A stretch of 64,000 nucleotides of DNA from Filimonas effusa (GCF_004118675.1 NZ_SDHZ01000001.1:1984001-2048000); one strand, 5' to 3'; numbered from the stretch's first letter, positions 7,607 to 18,300 are shown. Notes: generated from the sequence alone by a model not told the origin. Numbers and translations are program-made.

Positions 7607-8114
7607 CAGCTGGTAGTTTGAGCTTTATACTGTCCGGAATCTTACCTGGCAGCGCAATAAAGGGATAGGCTCCTTCAACTTTATATGTGTTCATTACACC
7701 AAAGCTATCCTTGACAGCCCAAATTACATTGTCACCACCATTTGCATATTCTTTAAGAACGACCGTATCGTTGTTACATCCGTTCTGAAAATAATGCTCT
7801 ATACCCGAGTAAACTTTAAACTCAATGCCAGACACCTGTACTTTTTGAATAGGACTTTGATTATTCAATTGATCTTCCTGTCTTGTAAGCGGATAATTTC
7901 CCGCATACACAATTAAATCATACTGGTGCGGAGAACCTTTGTCAATATACAACCCGTATTCAGGATAGGCTTTTCCAGTAACCTTCACAAAAGAATCTAA
8001 CAAGGCTTTGATATTAGGCCGCGGCTCCAAAAAACAACTTGCAGACTTTTTCACAGTATTCTTGCAAGAGAAAACCAATATCAACAAAACCAAATAAGGT
8101 AATTTATATTTCAT
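7587..8114 (-). CDS. Putative lipoprotein immunity protein
   Basis: This 175-residue protein starts with a lipoprotein signal (MKYKLPYLVLLILVFSC, lipobox Cys at residue 17, followed by KN). The rest is soluble, with YPEYGLYIDKGSPHQYDLIVYAG and a C-terminal ALPGKIPDSIKLKLPADD. The start codon overlaps the stop of the JAB-like toxin tip (ATGA at 8111-8114), which indicates translational coupling and the usual toxin-immunity order. A membrane-anchored immunity protein implies that the toxin acts in the periplasm or is neutralised at the envelope. The family is not recognised. It is AT-rich relative to the RHS core. Confidence 0.7.
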   Translation of the reverse strand: MKYKLPYLVLLILVFSCKNTVKKSASCFLEPRPNIKALLDSFVKVTGKAYPEYGLYIDKGSPHQYDLIVYAGNYPLTRQEDQLNNQSPIQKVQVSGIEFKVYSGIEHYFQNGCNNDTVVLKEYANGGDNVIWAVKDSFGVMNTYKVEGAYPFIALPGKIPDSIKLKLPADDSSSN

Positions 8115-10264
8115 TTTTTAAGTAATTGTATAAAATTATTATTCTGCTTCGCAAACTGTCTTAGGTTCACCGAGTTAGGCATATGTTGTATACTCTGAGC
8201 ATTATAAGATGGAAAATGCTTAGAAAAAGAAACAACTTGATAGTTAAAGTCTGCTGCTTTTCGAGATGGATTTGAGGCTGCTATAATAAAACTAATTGGA
8301 TCTGCTTTAGTCCCTTGCATTTGTATAACAAAAACCGGCTTATTAGGAGTTGAATAAGCAGCAAACCCAAGATCTCCATAACCATCCGCTGTATAAGTAC
8401 TTGGCCCACTACCTTTAGGGTGAGTGTGAACTGTTGCAGTTGTACTATACTCTTTTCCAGACGCATCAACAACATTTCCATTCTTGGTACTGTAGCCATA
8501 ATCAGCAAGATCAACAGTAGATTGGTTATTCTTATAGTCGGGTAAAACCAGAGTTCCCTTATCAGTCAAAACAGCCATAGATTCATTGCCCGTTTGCTTG
8601 GTACGATCAACGATCCGTGTGTAGGCACTCGATTCATTTGCATACATTATACTTCCATCCTTCCTGTAATCTTCAATAACGCCTCCTTTCTTATCCTTGA
8701 TTTGATATGTCACTCCTACATAGGTTTGATCTGCCGACAGCTTAGAATCTTTCGTCACCTTAGGATCGTATTGATATTTGCCTTCTTTATCAGTATACCA
8801 ATCCATTCCCGTTGGATCTGTTAGTGCAATAGGGTTATTGGCACAATAGTTATATGTCGTCCAACCATCGTAATTAAAGGAATGAGGGTCAATCTGATTC
8901 ATTCTTCCAATCTGTACATCATAGATCCTCGCTTCAAAATCGTACCAATCCAGCCCTGATCTGTCTGAAAATTCCTTGCTTTGCTCTTCTTTCCCCCCGA
9001 ACAAATATTTATTGTCTAATGTGTTCGCAGCCCTCGAACTTATCCCCGCCATCGTCAACCCAAACGGATAATAATGCGTCTCTTCGCACAGAGGCCCCCG
9101 TATATGCGTCACCTGCAGGTTATCAAACACCACATCCGTGCCACGCGTCTCATTGGATACAAAAATATACAAATACCCGTTGCGTGTCATCAGTCGCTCA
9201 GATACTCCTACTGGTGTTTGCTTGCCTTCGTCCCCCATACCACTTACTCCCGAGTTATTACCATCGTCACTGATCACAGCATTCAGCTGCTCATCGAACA
9301 AAACGTAATTCAGGTAAGCCTTGGGCTTGCCCGCACCATTATTGGCATAGTCTGCATCAGCCTTCTGCACCAGGAAGCTCGTCAGTCCGTTTTTCAGGTT
9401 GCCATCTTCCAGCAATTGCGCCGCGCTATGACTGCCTCCCCCGGCACCTGAGATGCCACCCGCAAGCGTAGACAACAGTTCACCAACGGGTAAACTGGAA
9501 ACATCACCCGAAGAAGGACTGCGCTCATACCAGCTATCGGCTGCGATATTCACCTTATCGCCCGCCATTACTTTTAATAAAATGGAGGTACCCGTTTTAT
9601 TACTATTACCATTTAAGCTTTCTACATAACTATTCCCTTCCGCATAAGGATAATGAACGCTGCCGGCCGTGACACGGCTGCCGGCTGGTATATCATAATA
9701 GCGCTTCTCGTTCTCAAGTGTACCATTTTCAAGCGTTGCAACAGGATAAGCATCCGCCTGGTGTTCATCCGTAAGCGTAAGCCGGACATTGCCCAGGTGA
9801 TCTTTTACATAATAATCATAATAATAAACACCGGTGGCACTTCCCCTGGTATCACGCTGCGGACGGATGCGGCCTTCCTCCTGCCCCAGGAACTGCAATA
9901 CATTGTTCTCATAAACATGGCCCGACAAATAAGTGGTATAGGTATGTTTATTCTTATAGTTATTGCCTGCCAATGGCAACTCTTCTACACGCTTTTCCAG
10001 CTTATTTCCGGCAGCATCATAAATATAGGTTATGGTGCCTTTAATGTCGCCCGACGCATCTTTTACCGTTATCAGCCATGGGAGGTTCAGGTGGTTATAC
10101 ACAATGGCACCCGCAGGATCTTCGCCAATACGTTTGTTCTTATCTTTTATAAGATTGCCATTCACATCATAGGAATAGTCTTCCCATTCCGTATTCCTAT
10201 CCACAAAATCGCCGAGTTTATGATCCGTATCAACTTGGTCGTGGACGGCTTTTAAACTCGACAA
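8111..10264 (-). CDS. Orphan RHS tip with JAB/MPN-like C-terminal toxin
   Basis: The first 400 residues or so nearly duplicate the end of the intact RHS core. The core ends at DPTGMDW, followed by a unique toxin of about 220 residues. The toxin has TVHTHPKGSGPSTYTADGYGD (about 611-631), an H-x-H-P...D arrangement like the metal site of JAB1/MPN+ peptidases, the JAB-like toxin class of RHS and other polymorphic toxins. The open frame begins at a TTG with a stop codon just upstream and no ATG, so it is probably silent unless recombined onto the intact gene. A lipoprotein immunity gene overlaps its stop. Confidence 0.75.
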   Translation of the reverse strand: MSSLKAVHDQVDTDHKLGDFVDRNTEWEDYSYDVNGNLIKDKNKRIGEDPAGAIVYNHLNLPWLITVKDASGDIKGTITYIYDAAGNKLEKRVEELPLAGNNYKNKHTYTTYLSGHVYENNVLQFLGQEEGRIRPQRDTRGSATGVYYYDYYVKDHLGNVRLTLTDEHQADAYPVATLENGTLENEKRYYDIPAGSRVTAGSVHYPYAEGNSYVESLNGNSNKTGTSILLKVMAGDKVNIAADSWYERSPSSGDVSSLPVGELLSTLAGGISGAGGGSHSAAQLLEDGNLKNGLTSFLVQKADADYANNGAGKPKAYLNYVLFDEQLNAVISDDGNNSGVSGMGDEGKQTPVGVSERLMTRNGYLYIFVSNETRGTDVVFDNLQVTHIRGPLCEETHYYPFGLTMAGISSRAANTLDNKYLFGGKEEQSKEFSDRSGLDWYDFEARIYDVQIGRMNQIDPHSFNYDGWTTYNYCANNPIALTDPTGMDWYTDKEGKYQYDPKVTKDSKLSADQTYVGVTYQIKDKKGGVIEDYRKDGSIMYANESSAYTRIVDRTKQTGNESMAVLTDKGTLVLPDYKNNQSTVDLADYGYSTKNGNVVDASGKEYSTTATVHTHPKGSGPSTYTADGYGDLGFAAYSTPNKPVFVIQMQGTKADPISFIIAASNPSRKAADFNYQVVSFSKHFPSYNAQSIQHMPNSVNLRQFAKQNNNFIQLLKK
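9031..10256 (-). repeat. RHS core block, copy B
   Basis: About 1.2 kb, nearly identical to block A of the intact gene (11680-12905) at a constant offset of 2649 bp along its whole length. The homology breaks sharply at both ends. Confidence 0.85.
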
Positions 10265-10367
10265 CTCTCTATTCCTTTAGCCATTAATGCTTAATGAGAA
10301 ATCAATTTTATCTGTGGAAAACTCATACCAAACACTATTGTTTATCTAGAAGAAAATATATCTTGGC

Positions 10368-10751
10368 TCATATATAGGTTTTTAATAACTCCTCCAAATC
10401 ACTTTCAAACTGAAGCAACAAAAAACCTTTTATTTTTCTTCTTTTTAAAAAGGGAATAATCTGACGAAAGCTTTCAAAAAAATGCATCTCCTTAGTAGCG
10501 TTATCAGCCGATAGCATTAAATCATAATCCAACATTATATCAATATAAAAAATATTATTTTTTGTATCAAAGCGAACTCTTTGCTTTAATTCCAGCTTCT
10601 TTGGTCGACAGACAATAATAAAACATATTTCCTTAATTGAATATCCATAATCTTTCGTTTTAAAAAAAGAAACTATATCATCACTATATTCAAACAAAAT
10701 AGTGTCCGCCTTGGTATTCCAATCTATCTCTCCTCCAAATTTAATTACCAT
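10368..10751 (-). CDS. Putative cytoplasmic immunity protein (Imm44-like?)
   Basis: This 127-residue protein starts five bases after the stop of the intact RHS gene, the canonical immunity position. It has no signal peptide. The N-terminal FGGEIDWN and the segment RFDTKNNIFYIDIMLDYDLML, followed by a helical region, are reminiscent of Bacteroidota immunity family 44, but this is from memory and weak. The RHS C-terminus it would neutralise looks like a nuclease, which fits a cytoplasmic inhibitor. It is distinctly AT-rich. Confidence 0.65.
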   Translation of the reverse strand: MVIKFGGEIDWNTKADTILFEYSDDIVSFFKTKDYGYSIKEICFIIVCRPKKLELKQRVRFDTKNNIFYIDIMLDYDLMLSADNATKEMHFFESFRQIIPFLKRRKIKGFLLLQFESDLEELLKTYI

Positions 10752-10756
10752 AAAAA

Positions 10757-13700
10757 TTATTTTAGCTCTTTATTTCCTGGTGGCAAATCATTATGCATGT
10801 GAATGTAATTTAATAGCTTCATTTTTTCTACGAATAAAACCTGATCCTGGGTTCCAAAAAACTCGGGACTGTAATATAAACCTTGCCCTGTACTTCTCAA
10901 ATATATTTGAGAGTACCGTTGCTTTGGATCAACAGTCGTTCCAATCTTCCAAACATCTCCTTTGCTCAAATAAATATTACTAGTTGGAATAGGTATTCCC
11001 CACGTATATACAGGATATTGCCCATTAGCGGCAGCGCGTAATGTATATTGTTGATGTGCACTTACAGGAGCATCAACCAATGGGCCTGTTACTGGTATGG
11101 AGATAGGCCCTGTTCCAGGGATAGCAAATGGATCAGGACGAGATCTTGCCAAATTATACAAATCTATATCAGTAAGTGGGGGGCCGATGGGTGGAAGGGG
11201 GCCTTTAGGATGTAAAGCAGCATCTAACGAAAGAAGGAATAAGGTCCCTAATATAGCAGGCCCTGCCGCTGCCGGGCTTATCTGTGGTAATGACATTGGT
11301 CCCCAATTCAGTGGAACAGGTGCAGCAGGTGCAAATACCAGTGCAGGAGTAACATTAAAAGTATTCCTCCCTGGCTCCAAAACTATAGGAGGCAGTATAT
11401 TAGGCTGATTACTACTTGGAAAGCCTACAGTAGAATTAGGTTTGGCAGTAGAATCATTCCCGGCCATACCAGAAGGATCGCTATACAAAATCGGGTTATT
11501 CCCGACAAAGCAGTACGGAGAGCCAAATTCAAAATAATGAGCCAAAATATCTACTTGATGAAAACGGCCTATTGTCGCATCGTAAGTTCTAAAACTGGTT
11601 TCATACCATTCAAGTCCCAAATCACTATTAAATTCAGAGGCACCATTAAACCTAAACCTATTCTGCAACTTCCCAGCCGCCCTAGAAGATATCCCTGCCA
11701 TCGTCAACCCAAACGGATAATAATGCGTCTCTTCGCACAGAGGCCCCCGTATATGCGTCACCTGCAGGTTATCAAACACCACATCCGTGCCACGCGTCTC
11801 ATTGGATACAAAAATATACAAATACCCGTTGCGTGTCATCAGTCGCTCAGATACTCCTACTGGTGTTTGCCTGCCTTCGTCCCCCACACCACTCACTCCC
11901 GAGTTATTACCATCGTCACTGATCACAGCATTCAGCTGCTCATCGAACAAAACGTAATTCAGGTAAGCCTTGGGCTTGCCCGCACCATTATTGGCATAGT
12001 CTGCATCAACCTTCTGCACCAGGAAGCTCGTCAGTCCGTTTTTCAGGTTGCCATCTTCCAGTAATTGCGCCGCACTATGACTGCCTCCCCCGGCGCCAGA
12101 GATGCCACCCGCAAGCGTAGACAATAGTTCACCAACAGGTAAACTGGAAACATCTCCCGAAGAAGGACTACGCTCATACCAGCTATCGGCTGCGATATTC
12201 ACCTTATCGCCAGCCATTACTTTTAATAAAATGGAGGTACCCGTTTTATTACTATTACCATTTAAGCTTTCTACATAACTATTCCCTTCCGCATAAGGAT
12301 AGTGAACGCTGCCGGCCGTGACACGGCTGGCGGCTGGTATATCATAATAGCGCTTCTCGTCCTCAAGTGTACCATTTTCAAGCGTTGCAACAGGATAAGC
12401 ATCCGCCTGGTGTTCATCCGTAAGCGTAAGCCGGACATTACCCAGGTGATCTTTTACATAATAATCATAATAGTAAACACCGGTGGCACTTCCCTTGGTA
12501 TCACGCTGCGGACGGATGCGGCCTTCCTCCTGCCCCAGGAACTGCAATACATTGTTCTCATAAACATGGCCCGACAAATAAGTGGTATAGGTATGTTTAT
12601 TCTTATAGTTATTGCCTGCCAATGGCAACTCTTCTACACGCTTTTCCAGCTTATTTCCGGCAGCATCATAAATATAGGTTATGGTGCCTTTAATGTCGCC
12701 CGACGCATCTTTTACCGTTATCAGCCATGGGAGGTTCAGGTGGTTGTACACAATAGTGCCCGCAGGGTCCTCGCCAATACGTTTGTTCTTATCTTTTATA
12801 AGGTTGCCATTCACATCATAAGCATAGTCATCCAATCCGGTATTCCTATCCACAAAATCGCCGAGCTTATGATCTGTATCAACCTGGTCGCCCACGGCCT
12901 TTAACTTGTTACTGTAATCAAAATAATGGTACTGCAGGTTATCGATCCAATCACTGCCGCCACCAGGGATATAACCTTTCTGCTGCATTTGCAGAATATT
13001 GCCATTGGCGTCATAGGCTGTGCCATTGTCGGTTCCATTGGCGCCCATATTCACGCTAAAATCGAGGCCGGCCGTATTATTCCAGCCATCTCCCGCCAAC
13101 TGTTTAAAATCGGCCAAAAGCAGCCGGTTGGCCGCATCATAAGTATAGCCGTAACTGCGTTCTACACCAGCGCCCCTGCTTTGCCAGCGCATGCCGGCGA
13201 TATTACCGTTGTATTGATTGTGCTCGTAGCCCCAGTCGTAACTCAGGTCCATTCCAAACCAACGATCGGCTATAGCAACAGAAGCTGTCACACCGCGGTT
13301 ATAACCTGTCCAGTTCAGGCCTTTCAACCAGCCACGGATATTATAGGTAAATTCCTGTGTTTCCAGGTAGCCGCTGGCGCCGGAAAGGTTGTCTTCAGCA
13401 GCACGCTGCCCCAGTTCTTTTTTTCTTAGCTGTCCCAATGCATCGTATTCATGATGCGCCATAATGCGGCGGGTAGCGGCATTATCATCGAGTGTTTTGC
13501 GCACTTCTACCAGTCTGCCGCCATGATCGTAGTCCATTTCAGTATAAACACGACTGCTGGTATAGCCGCTGGGATTGTTATGTACGGCATAACTGCTGAT
13601 TACCTTGCCTGTAAAATCGTAACGATTGGTAGTGATGTCCAGCCCGCCTTTGTAGTTATCTGCCTGCAACTGCACTACCCTTCCCCTGCTGTCGTAAAAG

Positions 13701-15370
13701 GAGGCTGTCTCCAGCCAGGCGCCCAATTCGAGGTTATAGGCGTTTTCAAGTACGCGGACGCGTGTGCCGGTTACCATGCCTTTTACCTGTTCATTGGTGC
13801 TGCCCGGAAGTGGCTCGCCCCAGGCGTTACTGCCAATGCCCAGTTTGCTGTCATTGGAGGCATTGTAGCGCTTGGATGTCCAGTTATAATTATCGTAATA
13901 GGTAAAAGTTAAAGGAATATAACCTGCAGCGTCTAAAGGCAATGGTTCAACAGGGTTCATGTTCAATTCCTGGGTACTGGTGAAAGCTATTCCATCAGGC
14001 CCGATGATCTCCGTTTCAAACTCCTTGCTGCCTTCCAGTTCGCCTTCGAAGATCACGGCGCTGGTGGCTTTATACAAAGGGCGTCCATCATGAACGTTTA
14101 CATACAATATATCAGGGGTGCCAGCAGTACGGCTGCTATAGGTACTGGTAGCTACGGCAGCTGCATTATTACCCAGGCTATTCACATAATCCTGCAATGC
14201 AGAACGGTTGCTGTTACAGCTGAGTATGCCTGTCTGTACCGGGTGGTTCAGGTTATCATAAATGGTAGCCAGCCATTGTTTCAGAGGCTTTGCCCGCATA
14301 TTACCATCCTGCGTAAACACAAGCCGGTCGCGGACATCATACACCATATGTACCCAATCGGCGCCAGGCACTTTCTTTGCTATCAGCCGAAGCCGGCCAT
14401 CATATGCATATCTAAAACATAGTTCATTAACCGCGGTACTATTGCCAGCGGGGTTCCAGCCACTATTCCTAAATGCATCCACTGCCAGCGGCGGCATTAC
14501 AAAACGCAACTGGTTCAGATCATCATATATATAATAGGTGCATAACCAGCCGTAATGATCGCTTATGCCGGGAGCGCCGGCAGCTATCTCTACTTTCTTC
14601 AGCACCACCTGCCCTTCTTTGTCTTTGTATTCCACTACGCGTTTACCCTGCTCGTCTGTGGCAACGGTGCGGAAAAGCTCGCCACTGCCATAATAGCCTT
14701 GAAAAACAGGTAAAGCTGTCTCATCCAAACCTATCGTGAAAATGGCGACCTCATTAGCGCCTGCTGTTTCATAGGCAGTAGCAATACCACGCTGGCTACC
14801 GGCCCAGCTGTTTCCCGGTGCAAAGGTTTTAAGCACGCGGTTCAAAGGAGAGGCTTCATAATCTGTTTGGCCATAATAGACTTGTTCTCCGGGATATTGA
14901 TCCTGCATGGATGATTGCTGCTGCGCAAAGGGATTGATTTTAAATGCACCATTGTTTTCAGCAGCATAAGGCAGGTATTTATATGCTTCACGGCCAAAAG
15001 CATCATACACAACAGGTGACACCAGGTCTAACCCTGCAGGGCTTACGCCACGGGCCACTGTTTGCAATGGCCGGCCAAGACCATCGGCATATTGGGTGGT
15101 TTGCTGAACATGAGCAGCATCGCCGGCAACGACAGCCTGTTCTGTTGTCATAGGGACCAATGGTTGCCAGCTGCGTATATAATTAACTGGTATGCCTGTA
15201 GCATAAGCCGAAGGCGGCGTTACTATGGTAATGGCAGGGCCTGGTAAGCTATTAGCACCAGGACGATTGGCTGTCTGAGACAAGGCATGAAACGCCATGC
15301 CGGCACACAAGAAAATACATACAGCCAGAAACCTGCATAAAAAACGGATGGGTTGGGTTAAGTCGGGCAT
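10757..15370 (-). CDS. Full-length RHS repeat protein with GIY-YIG-like C-terminal toxin
   Basis: This 1537-residue protein is the one complete RHS gene of the island. The order is: signal peptide (hydrophobic stretch about residues 10-30); a DUF6443-like N-terminal region (ITIVTPPSAYATGIPVNYIRSWQP...QYADGLGRPLQTV); many YD/RHS repeats forming the cocoon; the core end (TIGRFHQVD...NNPILYSDPSGM); a Pro-rich hydrophobic linker; and a toxin at about 1452-1537 with YPVYTWG, DVWKIGTTVDPKQRY and a terminal LPPGNKELK. The VWKIGTT...RY pattern resembles GIY-YIG/URI nuclease folds. It lies 23 bases downstream of the YD-repeat gene and just upstream of its immunity gene. The signal peptide argues for export by Sec and an outer-membrane route rather than T6SS. 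Confidence 0.85.
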   Translation of the reverse strand: MPDLTQPIRFLCRFLAVCIFLCAGMAFHALSQTANRPGANSLPGPAITIVTPPSAYATGIPVNYIRSWQPLVPMTTEQAVVAGDAAHVQQTTQYADGLGRPLQTVARGVSPAGLDLVSPVVYDAFGREAYKYLPYAAENNGAFKINPFAQQQSSMQDQYPGEQVYYGQTDYEASPLNRVLKTFAPGNSWAGSQRGIATAYETAGANEVAIFTIGLDETALPVFQGYYGSGELFRTVATDEQGKRVVEYKDKEGQVVLKKVEIAAGAPGISDHYGWLCTYYIYDDLNQLRFVMPPLAVDAFRNSGWNPAGNSTAVNELCFRYAYDGRLRLIAKKVPGADWVHMVYDVRDRLVFTQDGNMRAKPLKQWLATIYDNLNHPVQTGILSCNSNRSALQDYVNSLGNNAAAVATSTYSSRTAGTPDILYVNVHDGRPLYKATSAVIFEGELEGSKEFETEIIGPDGIAFTSTQELNMNPVEPLPLDAAGYIPLTFTYYDNYNWTSKRYNASNDSKLGIGSNAWGEPLPGSTNEQVKGMVTGTRVRVLENAYNLELGAWLETASFYDSRGRVVQLQADNYKGGLDITTNRYDFTGKVISSYAVHNNPSGYTSSRVYTEMDYDHGGRLVEVRKTLDDNAATRRIMAHHEYDALGQLRKKELGQRAAEDNLSGASGYLETQEFTYNIRGWLKGLNWTGYNRGVTASVAIADRWFGMDLSYDWGYEHNQYNGNIAGMRWQSRGAGVERSYGYTYDAANRLLLADFKQLAGDGWNNTAGLDFSVNMGANGTDNGTAYDANGNILQMQQKGYIPGGGSDWIDNLQYHYFDYSNKLKAVGDQVDTDHKLGDFVDRNTGLDDYAYDVNGNLIKDKNKRIGEDPAGTIVYNHLNLPWLITVKDASGDIKGTITYIYDAAGNKLEKRVEELPLAGNNYKNKHTYTTYLSGHVYENNVLQFLGQEEGRIRPQRDTKGSATGVYYYDYYVKDHLGNVRLTLTDEHQADAYPVATLENGTLEDEKRYYDIPAASRVTAGSVHYPYAEGNSYVESLNGNSNKTGTSILLKVMAGDKVNIAADSWYERSPSSGDVSSLPVGELLSTLAGGISGAGGGSHSAAQLLEDGNLKNGLTSFLVQKVDADYANNGAGKPKAYLNYVLFDEQLNAVISDDGNNSGVSGVGDEGRQTPVGVSERLMTRNGYLYIFVSNETRGTDVVFDNLQVTHIRGPLCEETHYYPFGLTMAGISSRAAGKLQNRFRFNGASEFNSDLGLEWYETSFRTYDATIGRFHQVDILAHYFEFGSPYCFVGNNPILYSDPSGMAGNDSTAKPNSTVGFPSSNQPNILPPIVLEPGRNTFNVTPALVFAPAAPVPLNWGPMSLPQISPAAAGPAILGTLFLLSLDAALHPKGPLPPIGPPLTDIDLYNLARSRPDPFAIPGTGPISIPVTGPLVDAPVSAHQQYTLRAAANGQYPVYTWGIPIPTSNIYLSKGDVWKIGTTVDPKQRYSQIYLRSTGQGLYYSPEFFGTQDQVLFVEKMKLLNYIHMHNDLPPGNKELK
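11680..12905 (-). repeat. RHS core block, copy A (in the intact gene)
   Basis: This 1.2-kb segment codes from about LKAVGDQVDTDHKLG to GLTMAGISSRAAG and is repeated almost identically at 9031-10256 and, truncated, at 4565-5457. Short pieces also survive at 7508-7585 and 6083-6127. Confidence 0.85.
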
Positions 15371-15393
15371 ATTTAAAGGTTTAGCGGGATAAT

Positions 15394-18300
15394 TTAATCA
15401 GTGCAATCTTCAACCTGGCCAGCCAGGTTATAACATATTTTTTTTATGATATTACCTTCCTGGTCGCGAACTAATTTCAGGCGGTTAAGGCTATCATACT
15501 CATAATACGAAATACGCCCCTTGCTATCCGTTTGCGAAGTCATTCCTACCTGCGGCAGATGTGTGTAAGTTTGCATCTGCGCGTTTTCCGGCAAAAGCCG
15601 TATTTCATCGATCAGTAATGAATTCCCGCCTGCAGCAATTCTTACAACCTGGCTTCCATTCAAAGCAACCCTGTAGCTGCATAAGTACCACCCGTTAGGC
15701 ATCAATACCCTGCTACTATTCACAATAGTGCCAGCCTCTACTGCAGGCACATTACCTCCTTTCATCCAAAACGAAAAATCATAAGTTCCAGCGGGCATCT
15801 GCTTATTAACCAGAAAGTAAGCACTGCCGGAAAGGCTCATACAGCGTTTTCCTGTAACAGCTTCGGAAGACCAGCTACTGCCACTGCCAATAAATTCACC
15901 GTCATCGGTTTCAAAGCTTGTCGCAAAAACCTGTTCATAATGCGCATTGGTTGCAACAGCTATAGCATACTTGCCACCGTAACCCCAAATGTAAGACGTA
16001 GGCACATCAGCTTCTTTTGCCGCTTCCTTTATATTGCCATCCGTGGTATATGAAGTATAATCAAGCCGCTTTTCATAATCATTATCCAGCGTTTTTGTTT
16101 CCAGCGATCTGGGTACAATTATGTCGGCAGCTGGCGCCCATGCATTGCCATTCCAAAAACCATAATTGGTTTTGGAACTCGACAAATGAATACCCGCTTT
16201 TGAAATAGATTTTTCAATAACAGGATTCCATATATGCCGGCTTACCATTGTAGCATAGGGCTCTACCCCAGGAAAATCTGCCGGATATTTCATTGTGGTT
16301 ATTACCTGCTCTTTCTTACTGTTTTCAACCGTACCGGATGTAGGTTGCAAATGATCCAGATTAGCATAAGAATAGGTTTTGATTGTAGTCCCTCCATCCA
16401 ATTCTTCATATGTTTTTGTAAGGAGGTCAACATCTTCATGCATCCTGGCATCTTCATAATAGAAATTGACGCCGTATTGATAAATATTCCCAAATAAATA
16501 TTCTTCAAAAATAAACGCATCGATATCACTAACATTATAAGGAATGTAAGTAGTTGGGGCGATCAGAAATAATCCGGAATTAAATTCATTCTGCCTGAAT
16601 GTTGTATATACATTAGAAGTCCGGGCAGTAAGAGCGTAAGTCCCATTATCATTTTTATACCTGCTTTTACTTTGTAAGAGCGGCTGCTCCGTTCCCCTGT
16701 CATGCAAATAATAATCCCTTGCAGAATACGGATGGGGAGGTGTTATATAGCTATCACTTAATGATCTTGGCAATGAATAAGAGTATTCATTTTTACCGGT
16801 ATTATTTGCCTGGTCGCCAAGATACTCTGTTACATCGAGGTAAACTACTGGCAGGCTATTAAATACCGAAAGGGGGGATGTAGGATTTCCGTAGTAGGTA
16901 TCACGGTAGCGCTCAAATGCTTCAGAATTATAAGGCGTATCCCATTGTGCTGTTCTGGCGGCAAACAAATACCGTTGCGGCATCCAGAACATCTCACGGT
17001 TAATTTCTTTAGCTATTCCCCCTGCCCCATAATCGTAAGTCTTTTTAAAAGCGAGTGTATTGTCGGAGTGATAACTTCTTATTTGTTTTATGCGAAAACC
17101 TCCTACATTTTTATTGGAGTAATTTTCCCAGCCACTTTCCTGGCTATAGTTATAAATATTAGTAGCCGACTGATTGGGCTCAAATTCAAAAATCGTTTTA
17201 CCTCCTGTTGGGTATTTGATTTCCTCCAACATACAGGCCTTGGCATAATAGTGATCCGGCTCCCTGAATGAACTGCCAATACCGCGCCGGATAGCCGGTA
17301 AAAAAACTTCGGGTATCGGGCCATTGCCAATCCGTCCCGTATAATACCCCCAATAATCTTCCTGGAAACTTGCATTATAGATCGTTGAATAAGGCGGCAG
17401 TTCCATTGAATTGTACTTGAACTGATAGTCTTCACTCTTTAAAGTACCCGACTGTCCAAAGATCTTGATTCCTGAAAGTTTCAGTCTTAAATTATTGGCG
17501 CCGCTGCTCCCAAAATAACCATGCTCAAATTCAATACGTTTCACTCGCTTATTTAAAATCCTGTCTGTAATTTCAATTGAAACAAGTCTCGTTTTTGATA
17601 AATCCTGCCGGTCGTCCAGGTAATTAAAATTGTATTGGGCTTCAGATGTGGTAATGGTCGAAATGTTCATCAGCTTGGTTGGTATGGCATAACTCCCTGG
17701 CTGACGAATATCTTTGAAAGTTTCATTGGGTTTACATTGTGAAATCCAACTCCTGCCTTCGACCTGCCCGGTTCCATCACAAATAAACTCAATCCAAGGG
17801 CCATATTCCATCGCTAAAGTATACCCACGGTAGTTCATGGCGCTGTTTCCACGTGTATAGGAAATCGTCACGGTGTCTTTTAGATCACTGCTGATTATCT
17901 TTGTAAGATATATGGTAGAAGCAATGCCCTCAAAGCCAGCATCTTCAGAAAAGGGAAGGTCAAAGATAAATATGGTGCCGTCTACATCTGTTATTCTAAA
18001 ACCGGTACTCACTTGTTCTATTTTACAGTTGCTGTAAGGCAATTGCCTGATCTCTCCGGTAACATAATCCTTTCTGAAAACACCGCTTTTACCATTACCA
18101 AGATTAAAAAAATAACGCTCAGGATTTAAATTCTGCGTTTTAAGAATCCTCAGGAAGTCGGCCATCAGCAGACCGGGATTTTGAACCGCATAGTTGTCAA
18201 GGTAGGCTTTGGTAGGCCCCCCTGTCGTTGCCATGCCATTAGGCGCAATAAAGAACGAAATACATCCAATTGAGCTTAGCGTCCATCCAAGCCCCGTTGG

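Noticed and set aside
12302-12904. Plus-strand 200-residue frame duplicated at 9653-10255
   Set aside because: Both copies lie antisense to the RHS core block and are similar only because the underlying DNA is duplicated; there is no protein family resemblance.
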